64,000 nucleotides of DNA from Bradyrhizobium guangdongense (GCF_004114975.1 NZ_CP030051.1:124001-188000), one strand, 5' to 3'. Positions 8,605-17,958 are shown, counted from the stretch's first letter. A program made the numbers and translations. Notes: generated from the sequence alone by a model not told the origin.

Positions 8605-8960
8605 TTGATTAGAATCTCTGTTTCGTAATCTTGAGAAATCGTAACAGACTGAAGGCTACGTTTCAACGAAGATCTAGAAGTCTGCATCCTGTGACTGCGG
8701 AATGTTGGAGATTTTAGTGAAGGACTTCTCGGAACGAACCGTGAGCAATGTTCTCTACATGTTCTCATCCATCAGTAGGCGCTGCCCTGTTTCAACCCCT
8801 AGGCCTGATTTGCGAGTGGCCTGATTTGGTCGCCTTCCCGAAATTGGGCTGGCTATCTGCCTGCTAAAGGCGCACACTCCTGCCATCACAGCCCGGACCG
8901 TGGCCTCTTTCTGTGATGAGATCGCACAGCGTTCCCGCCCTTTCGTTTTTGGGACCGCCC
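8605..8960. other. intergenic stretch within the island
   Basis: No convincing gene on either strand. It is visibly more A+T-rich than the neighbouring core genome near 8610-8760, where the promoter of the serine recombinase is expected. The only repeat noted is GGCCTGATTT at 8802-8811 and 8818-8827 (16-bp period). Confidence 0.4.
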
Positions 8961-9146
8961 ATGTGCAAAGATTGCAATCAGATCGACATTAGGATTCGAC
9001 AGCTACGCAGGGTGCAGGAGCCACCAGGTCTGGATGAGCTTAGCCACGCCATGATCCGAATGGCTATTGAGGCGCTAGAGACCGACAAGGCCGCCCTGAA
9101 GTGCGGCGGTATCCAGCGAGAAGGTAAGCTGCCCGATGGACCGTGA
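8961..9146 (+). CDS. small hypothetical protein with CxxC
   Basis: About 61 residues beginning MCKDCNQID, with an N-terminal CxxC pair and then a helical segment (ELSHAMIRMAIEALETDKAAL). I favour the ATG at 8961 over the upstream GTG at 8913 because the preceding residues look like non-coding sequence. The 3' end overlaps the next gene by 11 bases, suggesting translational coupling. Function unknown; a small nucleic-acid- or metal-binding cargo protein is possible. Confidence 0.45.
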   Translation: MCKDCNQIDIRIRQLRRVQEPPGLDELSHAMIRMAIEALETDKAALKCGGIQREGKLPDGP

Positions 9147-9351
9147 GATGCTTCAGAGGCATCTAGAGGAAGCCGATCGCCACGTTGCGCAAGGCGAACG
9201 CCATATTGCCGAGCAAGAGATTCGGATCGCGAACCTTGCTAGGCTAGGGCGAGATACGATCGAGGCCCGGAAGCTTCTGGACAACTTTTACGTCAGCCAG
9301 GTCCAGCACGTTCAGCACCGGGATCGGCTCAGCGAGCAACTAGCGCAGTAA
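9136..9351 (+). CDS. small helical hypothetical protein
   Basis: A 71-residue, highly charged and helical protein (EADRHVAQGERHIAEQE, then ARKLLDNFY) with coiled-coil character and no membrane segment. It overlaps the preceding CxxC protein by 11 bases and is presumably translated from the same message. Proteins of this look are common as uncharacterised small genes in Bradyrhizobium accessory DNA. No function can be assigned. Confidence 0.5.
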   Translation: MDREMLQRHLEEADRHVAQGERHIAEQEIRIANLARLGRDTIEARKLLDNFYVSQVQHVQHRDRLSEQLAQ

Positions 9352-9980
9352 GGCCGCCCCAGTTGGCGGCCTCTCACGTTTGGCCACGCGACGCACGTCG
9401 ATGCATCAACGAATCGGAAGGTAGGGCATTCGAACTGGAATTGGCTCTCAGCCGCGAGCGTGCCCGACCGCCGTCGGTGACTAGGGAAAAGCGGGACGAG
9501 ACATCCGTCGAGGGCTCGGGGCGTGGACTCCTCCGGGGTGATGTACCACCATCCAAGGTCTGATTTTTTTCTTGCATAGGCCCCCCACTCGGATGACCCA
9601 CTCCTACTTCGAACTCCCAAAAGACCCCTTTTCCGCGAACGACAACTTTCAAGAACTGGAGATGCAGTTCTTTGAGGTCGCCGAATGCGAAGACCTGCCA
9701 ATTTCTCGGGATTCTTCGACGGTAGGCGGCCCCGAGCTGCAACTGCGCCCGCAGGTTCTCCCTTCTATGGTTTCAGGCGCTCCTGGGGCGGAGCACCATT
9801 CTGGAGGGGTATCTCCGTCATCAGGAACACACCGGTACGCCAACTGGACGACCAAGACCAAGATCGGCCGCCGCAAGGTCACGAGGTGCCTCTCGCTGGC
9901 TCAGGTCAAAGACGCACAGTCCGCCTGGCATCACGCCAGAAGTATCGGCCAGCCCATGAATGTGAATGCTGATCGAAGAA
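9352..9980. other. gene-poor remnant region in the island
   Basis: No frame here has recognisable motifs or a good ribosome binding site. Open frames on both strands overlap each other and read as low-quality, Arg/Ser/Pro-rich peptides. The stretch directly abuts an IS21-like terminal sequence and a truncated integrase. I read it as decayed or foreign DNA that replaced the lost 3' end of the integrase gene. Confidence 0.4.
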
Positions 9981-10087
9981 TGACCCCCAATCGGCGTCAT
10001 GCTGACCCCACTAGGTCGTTGATTTTATTGAATTGCAACTATGAGACCCCGGCGCCGATCGACGTCGGGACCCCGCGCCGAAACACA
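9981..10087. mobile_element. IS21-like insertion-sequence end (remnant)
   Basis: The sequence carries iterated GACCCC blocks around AATCGGCGTCATG and GATCGACGTCGGGACC, and on the minus strand opens with TG (TGTGTTTCGG) exactly where integrase similarity stops. Iterated GGGGTCA/GACGCCGAT blocks near the tips are typical of IS21-family elements in Rhizobiales. No istA or istB coding sequence is present, so only an end survives. Family assignment is by pattern memory and moderately uncertain. Confidence 0.4.
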
Positions 10088-11471
10088 CGTTGACCTTATT
10101 CCGCGCTGTCTTCACCGCCCTGCGAACGCCAAGATCCCCGGCTTTGGGATCGATGAATAAATAGCCTCTTGAGGACCTCTCATAAAATTCTGGAAAACCT
10201 TCCTCGATGATTTGCCGATGCAGCACTACGTCTCTGGCTTCGTCAGTCTTCACGGGGCCCGCCTCGGGCGTCACGTGCACGACCCAATTTTTACCTTCAC
10301 GGCGAATGTCCTCTTTGCGAAGCTGAAGCATCTCGCCTACCCGCGCTCCCGTGAAGGCACACAACCACGGCACCCACCGTTTGGCCAACGCCAGCTTCGG
10401 AGCAACCCTCCCAGCAACAGAATTCCGGGCGTGCTTGAGAATGGCGGATGCTTCTCGGTCGTAAAATCCCTTTGACCTAAGCTTGCGCGATTTGCCGACC
10501 TTGATGGTAAGTCCTTCGGCAGGGTTGGAGTGCATGCGGCGGTTCATGACTGCCCAGCCAAACACCGTCTTTAGGCCGGCTAAGTCACTGTCCTTCACGG
10601 TCTTAGCACTCGCGCCGCCTAGCAGCCGGTGATCCTTGAAGCGGACTATGTCCTCCGGCGTTACGCGGCCCGCCTCGTCATGCTTCAGGAAGGCCACGAG
10701 CTTCATCATCGTTTTCTCATAGCTCTCATAGGTACTCTGCTTGCGACCGGCGGCCTTCGCCTCCTTCCACCAATCCTCGACCAATGCCGATAGCGAGCCG
10801 TTCGAGGCGCCAGGCTCTAAGGCTGCCTTTCCTCGTTCTGCCGCAGCGTTCCTTTGCGGGAATGGAATTGCTTGGGAATCGGGCGAGTAGTCGCCTTCAC
10901 CTCTTGCCAATTTGGCCAAAAGTACGCTGGCACGCTGCATGGCCGCACCGAGCGCGCGGGCCATGGTTCGGCGGTTGTCAAAATTAATAAAGATCCCGTT
11001 GGCCGTCAGATAGCCGTCAGCAGCATCCAAACACGCCTGTTCCATCCGGAAAATCTTGTCCTCCGGCAATTCCGGAGCGCCATCCAACGCTCGCTGAGAC
11101 GCAGCAAGTCTGTGCTCGCTCGTCTGCGGGGGGCCAAACAGCCGATCTCCGGCCACGACATCCCAGCCGGTCTGTTGGCTTGGATTATCCCTGTACATCT
11201 GCAGCCACTGATCGTAGGCGGCCAGGGCAAGTTGATGCGCCTCGCGTTCAGTCAGCAGTTTTGGCCCTGCGCGCAGGTTGGCCCAGCGGGCCTCGAGCTC
11301 GGCAAGTGCCTTCGCGAAGCGCTGTTTGGCCTCGCCCGGATCGCGGGTCTGAAGGCTTACCTTCTCCTCGCGCTTGCCGACGATCTTGCGCAAATCGTCC
11401 GGGACAGCCTTTCGGAGCTGATAGATTCCAGTTTTGGGATGCTTCCACGGACGCGACATAGCCAACGGCAT
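10011..11471 (-). pseudogene. tyrosine-type integrase truncated before its catalytic C-terminus
   Basis: This was the island's integrase: an N-terminal DNA-binding region (RPWKHPKTGIYQLRKAVP), a SAM-like core-binding domain near residues 220-310, then the start of the catalytic domain with TGARVGE (first catalytic Arg) and a Lys-containing turn near VKTDEARDVVL. After ARNKVN the frame passes into an unrelated Arg/Ser tail. The HxxR, His/Trp and Tyr positions are absent. The switch falls at about 10087, the tip of an IS21-like end. Recombination activity is therefore very unlikely. The ATG at 11471 has AAGGG upstream; 11459 is an alternative start. Confidence 0.75.
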
Positions 11472-11492
11472 TGTACCACCCTTCTGTACCAC
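11472..11492. repeat. right-end paired direct repeat (TGTACCAC x2, 13-bp period)
   Basis: TGTACCAC occurs at 11472-11479 and 11485-11492, start-to-start spacing 13 bp, immediately upstream of the integrase start and enclosing its Shine-Dalgarno-like AAGGG. The core TGTACC and the spacing match the pair at the left end of the island. It may be an integrase arm site, an autoregulatory operator, or both. Confidence 0.6.
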
Positions 11493-11556
11493 TGAGGAGC
11501 GGGTAAGCCGTTGAATTTGCTAATTTGCTTTGGATTTCACGCTCTTAGAAGAGCGA

Positions 11557-11643
<87 letters not shown>

Positions 11644-11793
11644 ATGCCGTTTGGGGCACGGAGGCGGTTACTACGGTTCGGTGACGCCGTTGTCAATTCA
11701 TGCTTGGTCATGCGGATTGCGCATTGCACACCGGGCCGATACAAGCCTGATATCACGCACTTGTTCGCAAAAATGGACCGCAGGATAGCTCCC

Positions 11794-12759
11794 ATGGCAT
11801 CGAATCTGGAAACTCTCGTCACGGTTTTCGGCGGATCGGGCTTTTTGGGCCGGAATGTCGTCCGCGCGCTGTGCCGCCGGGATTACCGGGTCAGGGTCGC
11901 GGTGCGGCGGCCGGAACTGGCCGGATACCTCCAGCCCTCGGGCAAGGTCGGGCAGGTCCACACCATCCAGGCGAACCTGCGCTATCCAGCCTCGGTCGAG
12001 GCGGCGGTGCGTGATTCGCAGGTCGTGATCAATCTGGTCGGCATCCTCGCCGAGGGCGGCGCCCAGACCTTCGACGCTGTCCAGGCCAAGGGCGCCGAGA
12101 CGGTGGCCAAGGCGGCGGCCGCAGCCGGCGCCAGCCTGGTGCATGTCTCGGCGATCGGTGCCGATTCCGAATCGCCCTCGCGTTATGCCAAGGCAAAGGC
12201 GGCCGGCGAAGCGGCGGTGCTGGCCGCAGTGCCGTCGGCCGCGATCTTCCGTCCCTCCGTGATGTTCGGCCCCGAGGACCAGTTCACCAACCGTTTCGCG
12301 GCGCTGGCGCGGATGTCGCCGGTGCTGCCGCTGATCGGCGGCGAAACCAAGATGCAGCCGGTTTATGTCGGCGACGTCGCCACCGCGATCGCGGACGCCG
12401 TCGACGGCAAGGCCAAGGCGGGCGCGACTTACGAGCTCGGCGGGCCGGAGGTGCTGACCATGCGCGAGATCATCGAGGCGATCCTGGAGATCACCGATCG
12501 CGAGCGGATGCTGGTGCCGCTGTCGTTCGGCCTCGCGCGCCTCAAGGCCGCCTTCCTGCAATTTGCCCCCGGCGCGTTCAAGCTGACGCCGGACCAGGTC
12601 ACGCTGCTCGAGCGCGACAATGTCGTCTCGGAGGCGGCGAAGGCCGCCGGCCTGACGCTGGAAGGCCTCGGCATTACGCCCGATTCCCTGGAAGCGATCG
12701 CCCCGCAATATCTCTGGCGCTTCCGCCCGCAGGGTCAGTTCCAGCGCAAGAACGCGTGA
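11794..12759 (+). CDS. complex I NDUFA9-subunit-like NAD(P)-binding protein (atypical SDR)
   Basis: Atypical short-chain dehydrogenase of the NDUFA9 / NmrA-like group, associated in alphaproteobacteria and mitochondria with respiratory complex I assembly. The Rossmann motif TVFGGSGFLGRNVVRAL opens the protein, followed by DSQVVINLVGIL and the region VHVSAIGAD...SRYAKAKAAGE. The C-terminal half lacks the catalytic features of extended SDRs. The ATG at 11794 has AGGA eight bases upstream; longer in-frame starts run back towards the tRNA and are unlikely. It stands alone and converges on the DprE2-like gene. Confidence 0.85.
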   Translation: MASNLETLVTVFGGSGFLGRNVVRALCRRDYRVRVAVRRPELAGYLQPSGKVGQVHTIQANLRYPASVEAAVRDSQVVINLVGILAEGGAQTFDAVQAKGAETVAKAAAAAGASLVHVSAIGADSESPSRYAKAKAAGEAAVLAAVPSAAIFRPSVMFGPEDQFTNRFAALARMSPVLPLIGGETKMQPVYVGDVATAIADAVDGKAKAGATYELGGPEVLTMREIIEAILEITDRERMLVPLSFGLARLKAAFLQFAPGAFKLTPDQVTLLERDNVVSEAAKAAGLTLEGLGITPDSLEAIAPQYLWRFRPQGQFQRKNA

Positions 12760-12769
12760 GGCGTTTTCA

Positions 12770-12791
12770 CCTCTCCCGCTTGCGGGAGAGG
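12770..12791. repeat. palindrome CCTCTCCCGCT/TGCGGGAGAGG between convergent genes
   Basis: Near-perfect inverted repeat between the convergent NDUFA9-like and SDR genes. It belongs to the same intergenic palindrome family as 14987-15011 and the arms of 21165-21298 and 48742-48870. The position suggests a bidirectional transcription barrier. Confidence 0.6.
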
Positions 12792-12817
12792 GAGCGCACC
12801 GTCGGCGCGGCGAGATC

Positions 12818-13558
12818 TCAAAACTTCAGCTTCTTGAATACTGCCTCGGGCAGCGTCTTGATGACCAGCATCACGAGGCGCCATTTGCCGCTGACGTAGA
12901 CGACGTCCGTCTTGTTCTCGACGGCGCTGAGGATCGCATCGCCGACGACAGGGGCTTCGACGGTCAGCGGGCCGATCAGCTTCATGCCTTCGGTCATTTT
13001 CGTGCGGACGAAGCCGGGCTTCACGGTGACGACATGCACGCCGCCGCGGCTCGCGCGGGCGCGCAGGCCTGACAAGAAGGCGCTGAAGCCGGCTTTCGCC
13101 GAGCCGTAGACATAGTTCGAGGCGCGGCCGCGATCGCCGGCCACCGACGACACGCCGACGATTGTGCCACTGCCACGGTTCAGGAATTTTTCCGCGAACA
13201 GGCCGAGGATCAGCGAGGGGCCCTCGTAGTTCGAGCGCATGATCGTGGTGGCGTGCGCAAGATCGCTCTCGGCGGCTGGCTGCACACCGAGAAGGCCGAC
13301 GATCGAGATCACCACATCGGGCAGGGCGGGAAGGCCGGCGACAAAGCCCTCGAACGACGCGGTGTCGAGCACATCGAATGTGTGCGTGCTCGCTTCGATC
13401 GCATAGCGCGCGCGCAGATCGGCGGCGTCAGGCTCCAGCGCCGCGACGTCGCGGCCTGCGAGGCCGACGTCGTAACCCGCCTTGGCAAAGGCGCGCGCCG
13501 CGGCGCGGCCGATATCGGAGGAGCCGCCGAGCACCAGAACGGACTTGCGTGACGTCAC
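12818..13558 (-). CDS. SDR oxidoreductase, DprE2/NoeP-like
   Basis: Classical short-chain dehydrogenase: TGxxxGxG-type loop (LVLGGSSDIGRAAARAF), SIVG in place of NNAG, catalytic Ser in VGVSSVAG and a YGSAK (YxxxK) motif. Its stop-to-start neighbour, only three bases away, is a DprE1-like flavoenzyme. The pair matches DprE1/DprE2, which epimerise decaprenyl-phosphoryl-ribose to the arabinose form through a 2-keto intermediate; DprE2 is the NADH-dependent reductase. Azorhizobium NoeP (Nod-factor arabinosylation) is the rhizobial parallel. The role is inferred from context; the fold is certain. Confidence 0.78.
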   Translation of the reverse strand: MTSRKSVLVLGGSSDIGRAAARAFAKAGYDVGLAGRDVAALEPDAADLRARYAIEASTHTFDVLDTASFEGFVAGLPALPDVVISIVGLLGVQPAAESDLAHATTIMRSNYEGPSLILGLFAEKFLNRGSGTIVGVSSVAGDRGRASNYVYGSAKAGFSAFLSGLRARASRGGVHVVTVKPGFVRTKMTEGMKLIGPLTVEAPVVGDAILSAVENKTDVVYVSGKWRLVMLVIKTLPEAVFKKLKF

Positions 13559-13561
13559 GGC

Positions 13562-14890
13562 TTAGACCTCATCGAACAGGCGTTGTGAAAGTTTGGAGCG
13601 GATGTTCTTGGCGGGATCGAGCGCTTTTCGGATCGCGTTGAAGCGCGCCAGCGCGGGATAGCCGGCCTCGAAGGTGGCGCGCGACTGCCGCGCATCCTTG
13701 GCAAGATAGAGCCGGCCGCCCGCCGCGACGACCAGACGGTCGATCTCGTCGAGAAATTTCAAAATGTCGCCCTTCACAGGAAAGTCCAGGGCCAGCGTGT
13801 AGCCGGGCAGCGGAAACGACAGCAAGCCGTCGCCATGGCCGAGCTTCTTCAGCACCGCCAGGAACGACGCATCGCCGCGCGTCGAGGCGCGCTCGAGGAT
13901 TTCGCCGAGAACCTCGCGCGCGCGGACTTCCGGAATCACGCATTGATGCTGCAGGAAGCCGCGCCGCCCGTAGATGCGATTCCAGTCGGCGATGCTGTCG
14001 AGCGGAAAGAAATACGGATAGAGCGAGACCACATGATCGCCGCCGGCGCGCCGCGCACCCATGCGGTAATAGATCTCGTTGAAGGCGCGGATGCTATGGC
14101 GGTTCAGCGTCATCGACGGCAGGTCGATCGGGACAGCGAGCCCGGGATTCCTGCCGACGGGGAATCGATCGGCGCCTCGGCCAAGCTCATCCGCGCTTGC
14201 GTGCTCGCCGAGATAGATCAGCGATCGGCCGAGATCGCGACTGCGCGCCGCGCAATCGATCCATGCCACCGAATAGGTTGCGGAGTCACTTGCCTCGAGC
14301 GCGCGCATCGCGGCGTCGAGGTCGGACGCGGAAATCACCCGCTCGCGGATCCAGCCGGTTTCCACGGAGCGCAACCGCATCGTCGCCTCCAGGATCACGC
14401 CGGTGAGGCCCATGCCGCCGATGGTCGCGAGGAAGGCATCGGAATTCTGCTCGCGCGAGACTTCGATGGTCTCGCCCGCGCCTGATCGCAGCAGGATGCT
14501 CTCGACATAGCGGCCAAAGCCGCCCTCGCCGTGATGGTTCTTGCCATGCACGTCGGCGGCAATGGCGCCGCCGATCGAGACGAAGCGCGTGCCCGGCACC
14601 ACGAAGGGCAAAAAGCCGCGCGGGCCGAAAGTGTCGATCAGGTCGGACAGCAGCACGCCGGCCTCAAGGCGGATGCGCCCCGTCGCTGGATCGAACGACC
14701 TGATCCGGTCGAACGCGGTCATGGCGATGGTCCTGGCAGCGCCGATCGCGGCATCGCCATAGGCGCGGCCATTGCCGCGGGCCACCGAGCCGGCGACGAC
14801 AGCCTCCGCCACGCCCTCGAACGATCGCGGCCGCAGCATTTCGCTATCGACGACCGGGAAGCGCCCCCAGCCGCTGACTGTCGTCATCAT
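13562..14890 (-). CDS. FAD-linked oxidase, DprE1/NoeO-like
   Basis: VAO-type flavoprotein of 442 residues, similar to DprE1, which oxidises the ribose 2'-hydroxyl of decaprenyl-phosphoryl-ribose. The N-terminus holds the PP-loop (ARGNGRAYGDAAIG) and the second FAD stretch (FVVPGTRFVSIGGAIAADVHGKNHH). The C-terminal part resembles arabinono-lactone oxidases (GYTLALDFPVKGD...). The gene is followed after three bases by the DprE2-like SDR, so they form an operon, and uppP lies upstream on the same strand. With the UbiA protein at 3213-4538 this gives three of the four expected steps. Alternative: a generic sugar-lactone oxidase. Confidence 0.78.
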   Translation of the reverse strand: MMTTVSGWGRFPVVDSEMLRPRSFEGVAEAVVAGSVARGNGRAYGDAAIGAARTIAMTAFDRIRSFDPATGRIRLEAGVLLSDLIDTFGPRGFLPFVVPGTRFVSIGGAIAADVHGKNHHGEGGFGRYVESILLRSGAGETIEVSREQNSDAFLATIGGMGLTGVILEATMRLRSVETGWIRERVISASDLDAAMRALEASDSATYSVAWIDCAARSRDLGRSLIYLGEHASADELGRGADRFPVGRNPGLAVPIDLPSMTLNRHSIRAFNEIYYRMGARRAGGDHVVSLYPYFFPLDSIADWNRIYGRRGFLQHQCVIPEVRAREVLGEILERASTRGDASFLAVLKKLGHGDGLLSFPLPGYTLALDFPVKGDILKFLDEIDRLVVAAGGRLYLAKDARQSRATFEAGYPALARFNAIRKALDPAKNIRSKLSQRLFDEV

Positions 14891-14986
14891 TCAGCTCCGC
14901 CCGCGGGCCACCCCGCTCCAGGAACTGCCTAGCGGCGAAAAGCTGATATTGCGTTGAGGCGGACTGGCAAGTTTGCGGCCGGTGTC

Positions 14987-15011
14987 CACCTCTCCCCGCA
15001 GGGGAGAGGTG
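14987..15011. repeat. palindrome CACCTCTCCCC/GGGGAGAGGTG
   Basis: Perfect inverted repeat with 11-base arms and a three-base loop between uppP and the DprE1-like gene. It is another member of the CTCTCCC intergenic family. It may attenuate transcription from uppP into the flavoenzyme gene. Confidence 0.65.
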
Positions 15012-15058
15012 AGTCGGAGCGCACCCACCAACATCGAAACCGTGGCGGATTCCTAGAC

Positions 15059-15865
15059 TTAACGTCCCAGCGCCAGCGCGATCAGGCCGAGCGTGCCGAC
15101 GATGACGCGCCACCAGGCGAACACCACGAAACCGTGCCGCGTGACGTATTCCAGGAACGACTTCACCACGATGATTGCGGTGATGAACGACACCACGAAG
15201 CCGATCGCGACGATGCCCATGTGGTCCATCGTCATCTCGGCGCGACTCTTGTAGAAGTCGTAGGCGAACGCGCCGATCATGGTGGGGATGGCGAGGAAGA
15301 ACGAGAACTCCGCCGCCGCGCGCTTGTCGGCGCCCAGCAGCATCGCGGCGACGATGCTGGCACCGGAGCGCGACACGCCCGGGATCATGGCGACGCACTG
15401 GGCGATGCCGATATAGAGATACATCAGCAGCGGAAATTTGGTGGCGTCATGCTCGCGCGGCTTGAGATCGAGCCTGTCGACCCAGAGCAGGATGGCGCCG
15501 CCGACGATCAGCGTGAAGCACACGACCCACGGATTGAACAGCATGCTCTTGATGTATTTGCCGGCGACGAGACCGACGACGACAGCGGGCAGGAACGCTA
15601 CCAGCACGCCGATCACGAAGCGGCGCGAATAGGTGTCGCCCGTGAAGAAGCCGATCACGACGTCCCACAGCTTCCTAAAATAGAGCCCGACGATCGCGAG
15701 GATCGCACCCAACTGGATCAGAACCGTAAACGAATCCCAGAACGCGCCCTCGCCGAGGCCGAAGAAACGTTCGGCAAGCAGGAGGTGGCCGGTCGAGGAG
15801 ACGGGAAGGAACTCGGTCACACCCTCGATGATGCCGAGGATCACTGCCCGTATTGTATCTGACAT
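15059..15865 (-). CDS. uppP: undecaprenyl-diphosphatase UppP (BacA)
   Basis: Integral membrane phosphatase that recycles undecaprenyl pyrophosphate to the monophosphate carrier for peptidoglycan and polysaccharide synthesis. The 268-residue protein has the two signature motifs: GVTEFLPVSSTGHL near the N-terminus and PGVSRSGASI in the middle, with about eight membrane spans. Length is normal for the family. It sits upstream of the DprE1/DprE2-like genes on the same strand, so a lipid-carrier recycling enzyme adjoins putative users of the carrier. Confidence 0.96.
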   Translation of the reverse strand: MSDTIRAVILGIIEGVTEFLPVSSTGHLLLAERFFGLGEGAFWDSFTVLIQLGAILAIVGLYFRKLWDVVIGFFTGDTYSRRFVIGVLVAFLPAVVVGLVAGKYIKSMLFNPWVVCFTLIVGGAILLWVDRLDLKPREHDATKFPLLMYLYIGIAQCVAMIPGVSRSGASIVAAMLLGADKRAAAEFSFFLAIPTMIGAFAYDFYKSRAEMTMDHMGIVAIGFVVSFITAIIVVKSFLEYVTRHGFVVFAWWRVIVGTLGLIALALGR

Positions 15866-16035
15866 ATTTACGGTCCATTTCCGCTGGAAAAGCGGGGCTC
15901 TTCTCGCCTATTCGCCCCCATGCCGCAATCGCAAAAATGCGCCATCACGCCCTTGCTTCGCGGTTTTGAGGGACTAGTGTGGCGCCGCACAAACATTGAT
16001 GGATTCTTAAGCACCATCAAATAGTCAAAGGATTC

Positions 16036-16728
16036 ATGTTTACCCTGTTTCATCATCCGTTCTGTCCGCATTCGCGCTTCATCCGCCTGATCGCGGGCGA
16101 ATACGGGCTCGAACTGAAGCTGATCGAGGAGCGCAGCTGGGAACGCCGCGAGGCATTTCTGCTGCTCAATGCGGCGGGCACGACGCCTGTTCTGATGGAC
16201 GACGAACAGCCGCCGATCCCGGGCGCCGCGATCATCGCCGAGTATATCGACGAAGCCTATGGCGCCGAAATGGGGCCGAAGCGGCTGATGCCGGAGACGG
16301 TTGCCGAGCGTGTCGAGGTGCGCCGGCTGATGGCGTGGTTCAACGAAAAATTCTTCGAGGAAGTCTCGCACCCGCTCGTCACCGAGCGCATCTACAAGCG
16401 CTTCATGAGCGAGGAAAATGGCGGCGGGCCGCCTTCGGCCGACGTGATGCGCGCGGCCAAGGCCAACGTGCGCTATCATCTCGCCTATATCGGCTGGCTG
16501 GCGCAGACGCGTAATTTCCTCGCCGGCGACCGGCCCACTTACGCGGATCTCGCCGCCGCGGCGCATCTCTCGGCGATCGACTATCTGGGCGACGTGCCAT
16601 GGAGCGAGGACGACGCAGCAAAGGCGTGGTACGCGCGGGTGAAATCCCGCCCGTCGTTCCGCCCGCTGCTGAGCGAATGGCTGGCGGGCGTGCCGGCGTC
16701 GCGCACCTATGTGGACCTGGATTTCTGA
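16036..16728 (+). CDS. glutathione S-transferase family protein
   Basis: Soluble GST-fold protein of 230 residues. The N-terminal thioredoxin-like domain opens [17 protein letters not shown] and holds the glutathione-contact motif TTPVL and the following region [15 protein letters not shown]. An all-helical C-terminal domain follows. AAAGGA lies just before the ATG. Substrate unknown. Its 3' end overlaps the likely queG start by about 50 bases, so the two genes are probably translated together, an arrangement common in Rhizobiales. Confidence 0.88.
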   Translation: MFTLFHHPFCPHSRFIRLIAGEYGLELKLIEERSWERREAFLLLNAAGTTPVLMDDEQPPIPGAAIIAEYIDEAYGAEMGPKRLMPETVAERVEVRRLMAWFNEKFFEEVSHPLVTERIYKRFMSEENGGGPPSADVMRAAKANVRYHLAYIGWLAQTRNFLAGDRPTYADLAAAAHLSAIDYLGDVPWSEDDAAKAWYARVKSRPSFRPLLSEWLAGVPASRTYVDLDF

Positions 16729-17852
16729 ACACCGATCCAACTGAACTGAAGGCGGCGCTGGCGCGCGAGGCGCGCGGGCTCGGCTTCGACTGCATCGGCA
16801 TCACCGAGCCCGGCACGATCGAAAAGGCCGGCGCGCATTTCCTCGAATTCATCGCATCGGGCGGCCATGGCGACATGGACTGGCTCGCGAGCCAGCCGGA
16901 GCGGCGCATCGATCCGCGCGGGCTTTGGGAGGACGTGCGCAGCGTCATCATGCTCGGCGTCAACTATGGACCTGACCAGGATCCGCTCGCGATCCTGCAG
17001 CAGCGCACGCGCGCGGCGATCTCGGTCTATGCGCAGGGCGACGATTATCACGACCTGATCAAGAAGCGGCTGAAGGCGCTGGCGCGCTGGCTGCTGGCGA
17101 CGGCGCCCTCGGACGTAAAAGTGTTCGTCGACACCGCGGCGGTGATGGAGAAGCCGCTCGCGCAGGCCGCACATCTGGGCTGGCAGGGCAAGCACACCAA
17201 TCTGGTCTCGCGCGAATTCGGCTCCTGGCTGTTTCTCGGCGCGATCTACACCACACTCGAGTTGCCGCGCGACCGCGCCGAGATCGATCATTGCGGATCG
17301 TGCCGGGCCTGTCTCGACATCTGTCCGACCGCGGCATTCCCTGCTGCTTACAAGCTCGATGCGCGGCGCTGCATCTCCTATCTCACCATCGAGAATAAGG
17401 GCCAGATCCCGCACGAGTTTCGCCAAGCCATCGGCAACCGGATCTATGGCTGCGACGATTGTCTTGCGGCGTGTCCCTGGAACAAGTTTGCGCAGGAGGG
17501 CCGTGAGGCCAAGCTCGCCGCGCGTGATGAACTGCGCGCGCCTGGTCTTGCCGAGCTTTCGCGGCTCGACGATGCGGCGTTTCGCGCGCTGTTCACGAAG
17601 TCGCCGGTGAAGCGCATCGGCCGCGATCGCTTCTTGCGGAACGTGCTGATTGCGATCGGCAACTCAGGTGATGCGGCACTGGCACAGGAGGCGCGGCGAT
17701 TGCTCGACGATGCGAGCCCGCTGGTGCGTGGGGCGGCCGTGTGGGCGTTGGCGCAGTTGGTTGGGCGGGATGAGTTTGCAGCCATGAAGGTCATTGCGCT
17801 GAGCAACGAGCACGACGATAGCGTTCGCGAGGAATGGCACACCGTCTCCTAG
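16677..17852 (+). CDS. queG: epoxyqueuosine reductase QueG
   Basis: Cobalamin- and [4Fe-4S]-dependent enzyme for the last step of queuosine tRNA modification. Two ferredoxin-type cysteine clusters are visible: [13 protein letters not shown] and [13 protein letters not shown]. The C-terminus carries a HEAT-like repeat ([16 protein letters not shown]). The start is uncertain: the ATG at 16677 overlaps the GST gene by 52 bases, whereas conservation seems to begin near the CTG at 16725, which overlaps the GST stop. I give the ATG because CTG starts are rare. Confidence 0.93.
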   Translation: MAGGRAGVAHLCGPGFLNTDPTELKAALAREARGLGFDCIGITEPGTIEKAGAHFLEFIASGGHGDMDWLASQPERRIDPRGLWEDVRSVIMLGVNYGPDQDPLAILQQRTRAAISVYAQGDDYHDLIKKRLKALARWLLATAPSDVKVFVDTAAVMEKPLAQAAHLGWQGKHTNLVSREFGSWLFLGAIYTTLELPRDRAEIDHCGSCRACLDICPTAAFPAAYKLDARRCISYLTIENKGQIPHEFRQAIGNRIYGCDDCLAACPWNKFAQEGREAKLAARDELRAPGLAELSRLDDAAFRALFTKSPVKRIGRDRFLRNVLIAIGNSGDAALAQEARRLLDDASPLVRGAAVWALAQLVGRDEFAAMKVIALSNEHDDSVREEWHTVS

Positions 17853-17860
17853 CTATCGGT

Positions 17861-17958
17861 GTCATTCCCCGCGGAAGGGGAATCCAGTGCGCCGCAGCCT
17901 CTCGATCCATCACTGCCGTCTCGGCGGACTGGATCGCCCGGTCAAGCCGGGCGATGAC
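17861..17958. repeat. 98-bp palindromic intergenic repeat (GTCATTCCCC...GGGCGATGAC)
   Basis: Two hairpins (CCCCGCGGAAGGGG-type and GATCGCCCGGTCAAGCCGGGC) enclosed by GTCAT/ATGAC ends. A second copy of the same design lies at 19375-19474. The family resembles Rhizobiales palindromic elements found between genes. Here it lies between queG and the thioesterase gene. Confidence 0.6.

Noticed and set aside
9374..10093. Overlapping frames on both strands within the island remnant (for example 9374-9742 minus and 9572-10093 plus)
   Set aside because: Mutually exclusive, no motifs, poor ribosome sites; adjacent to an IS-like end, so read as decayed DNA.
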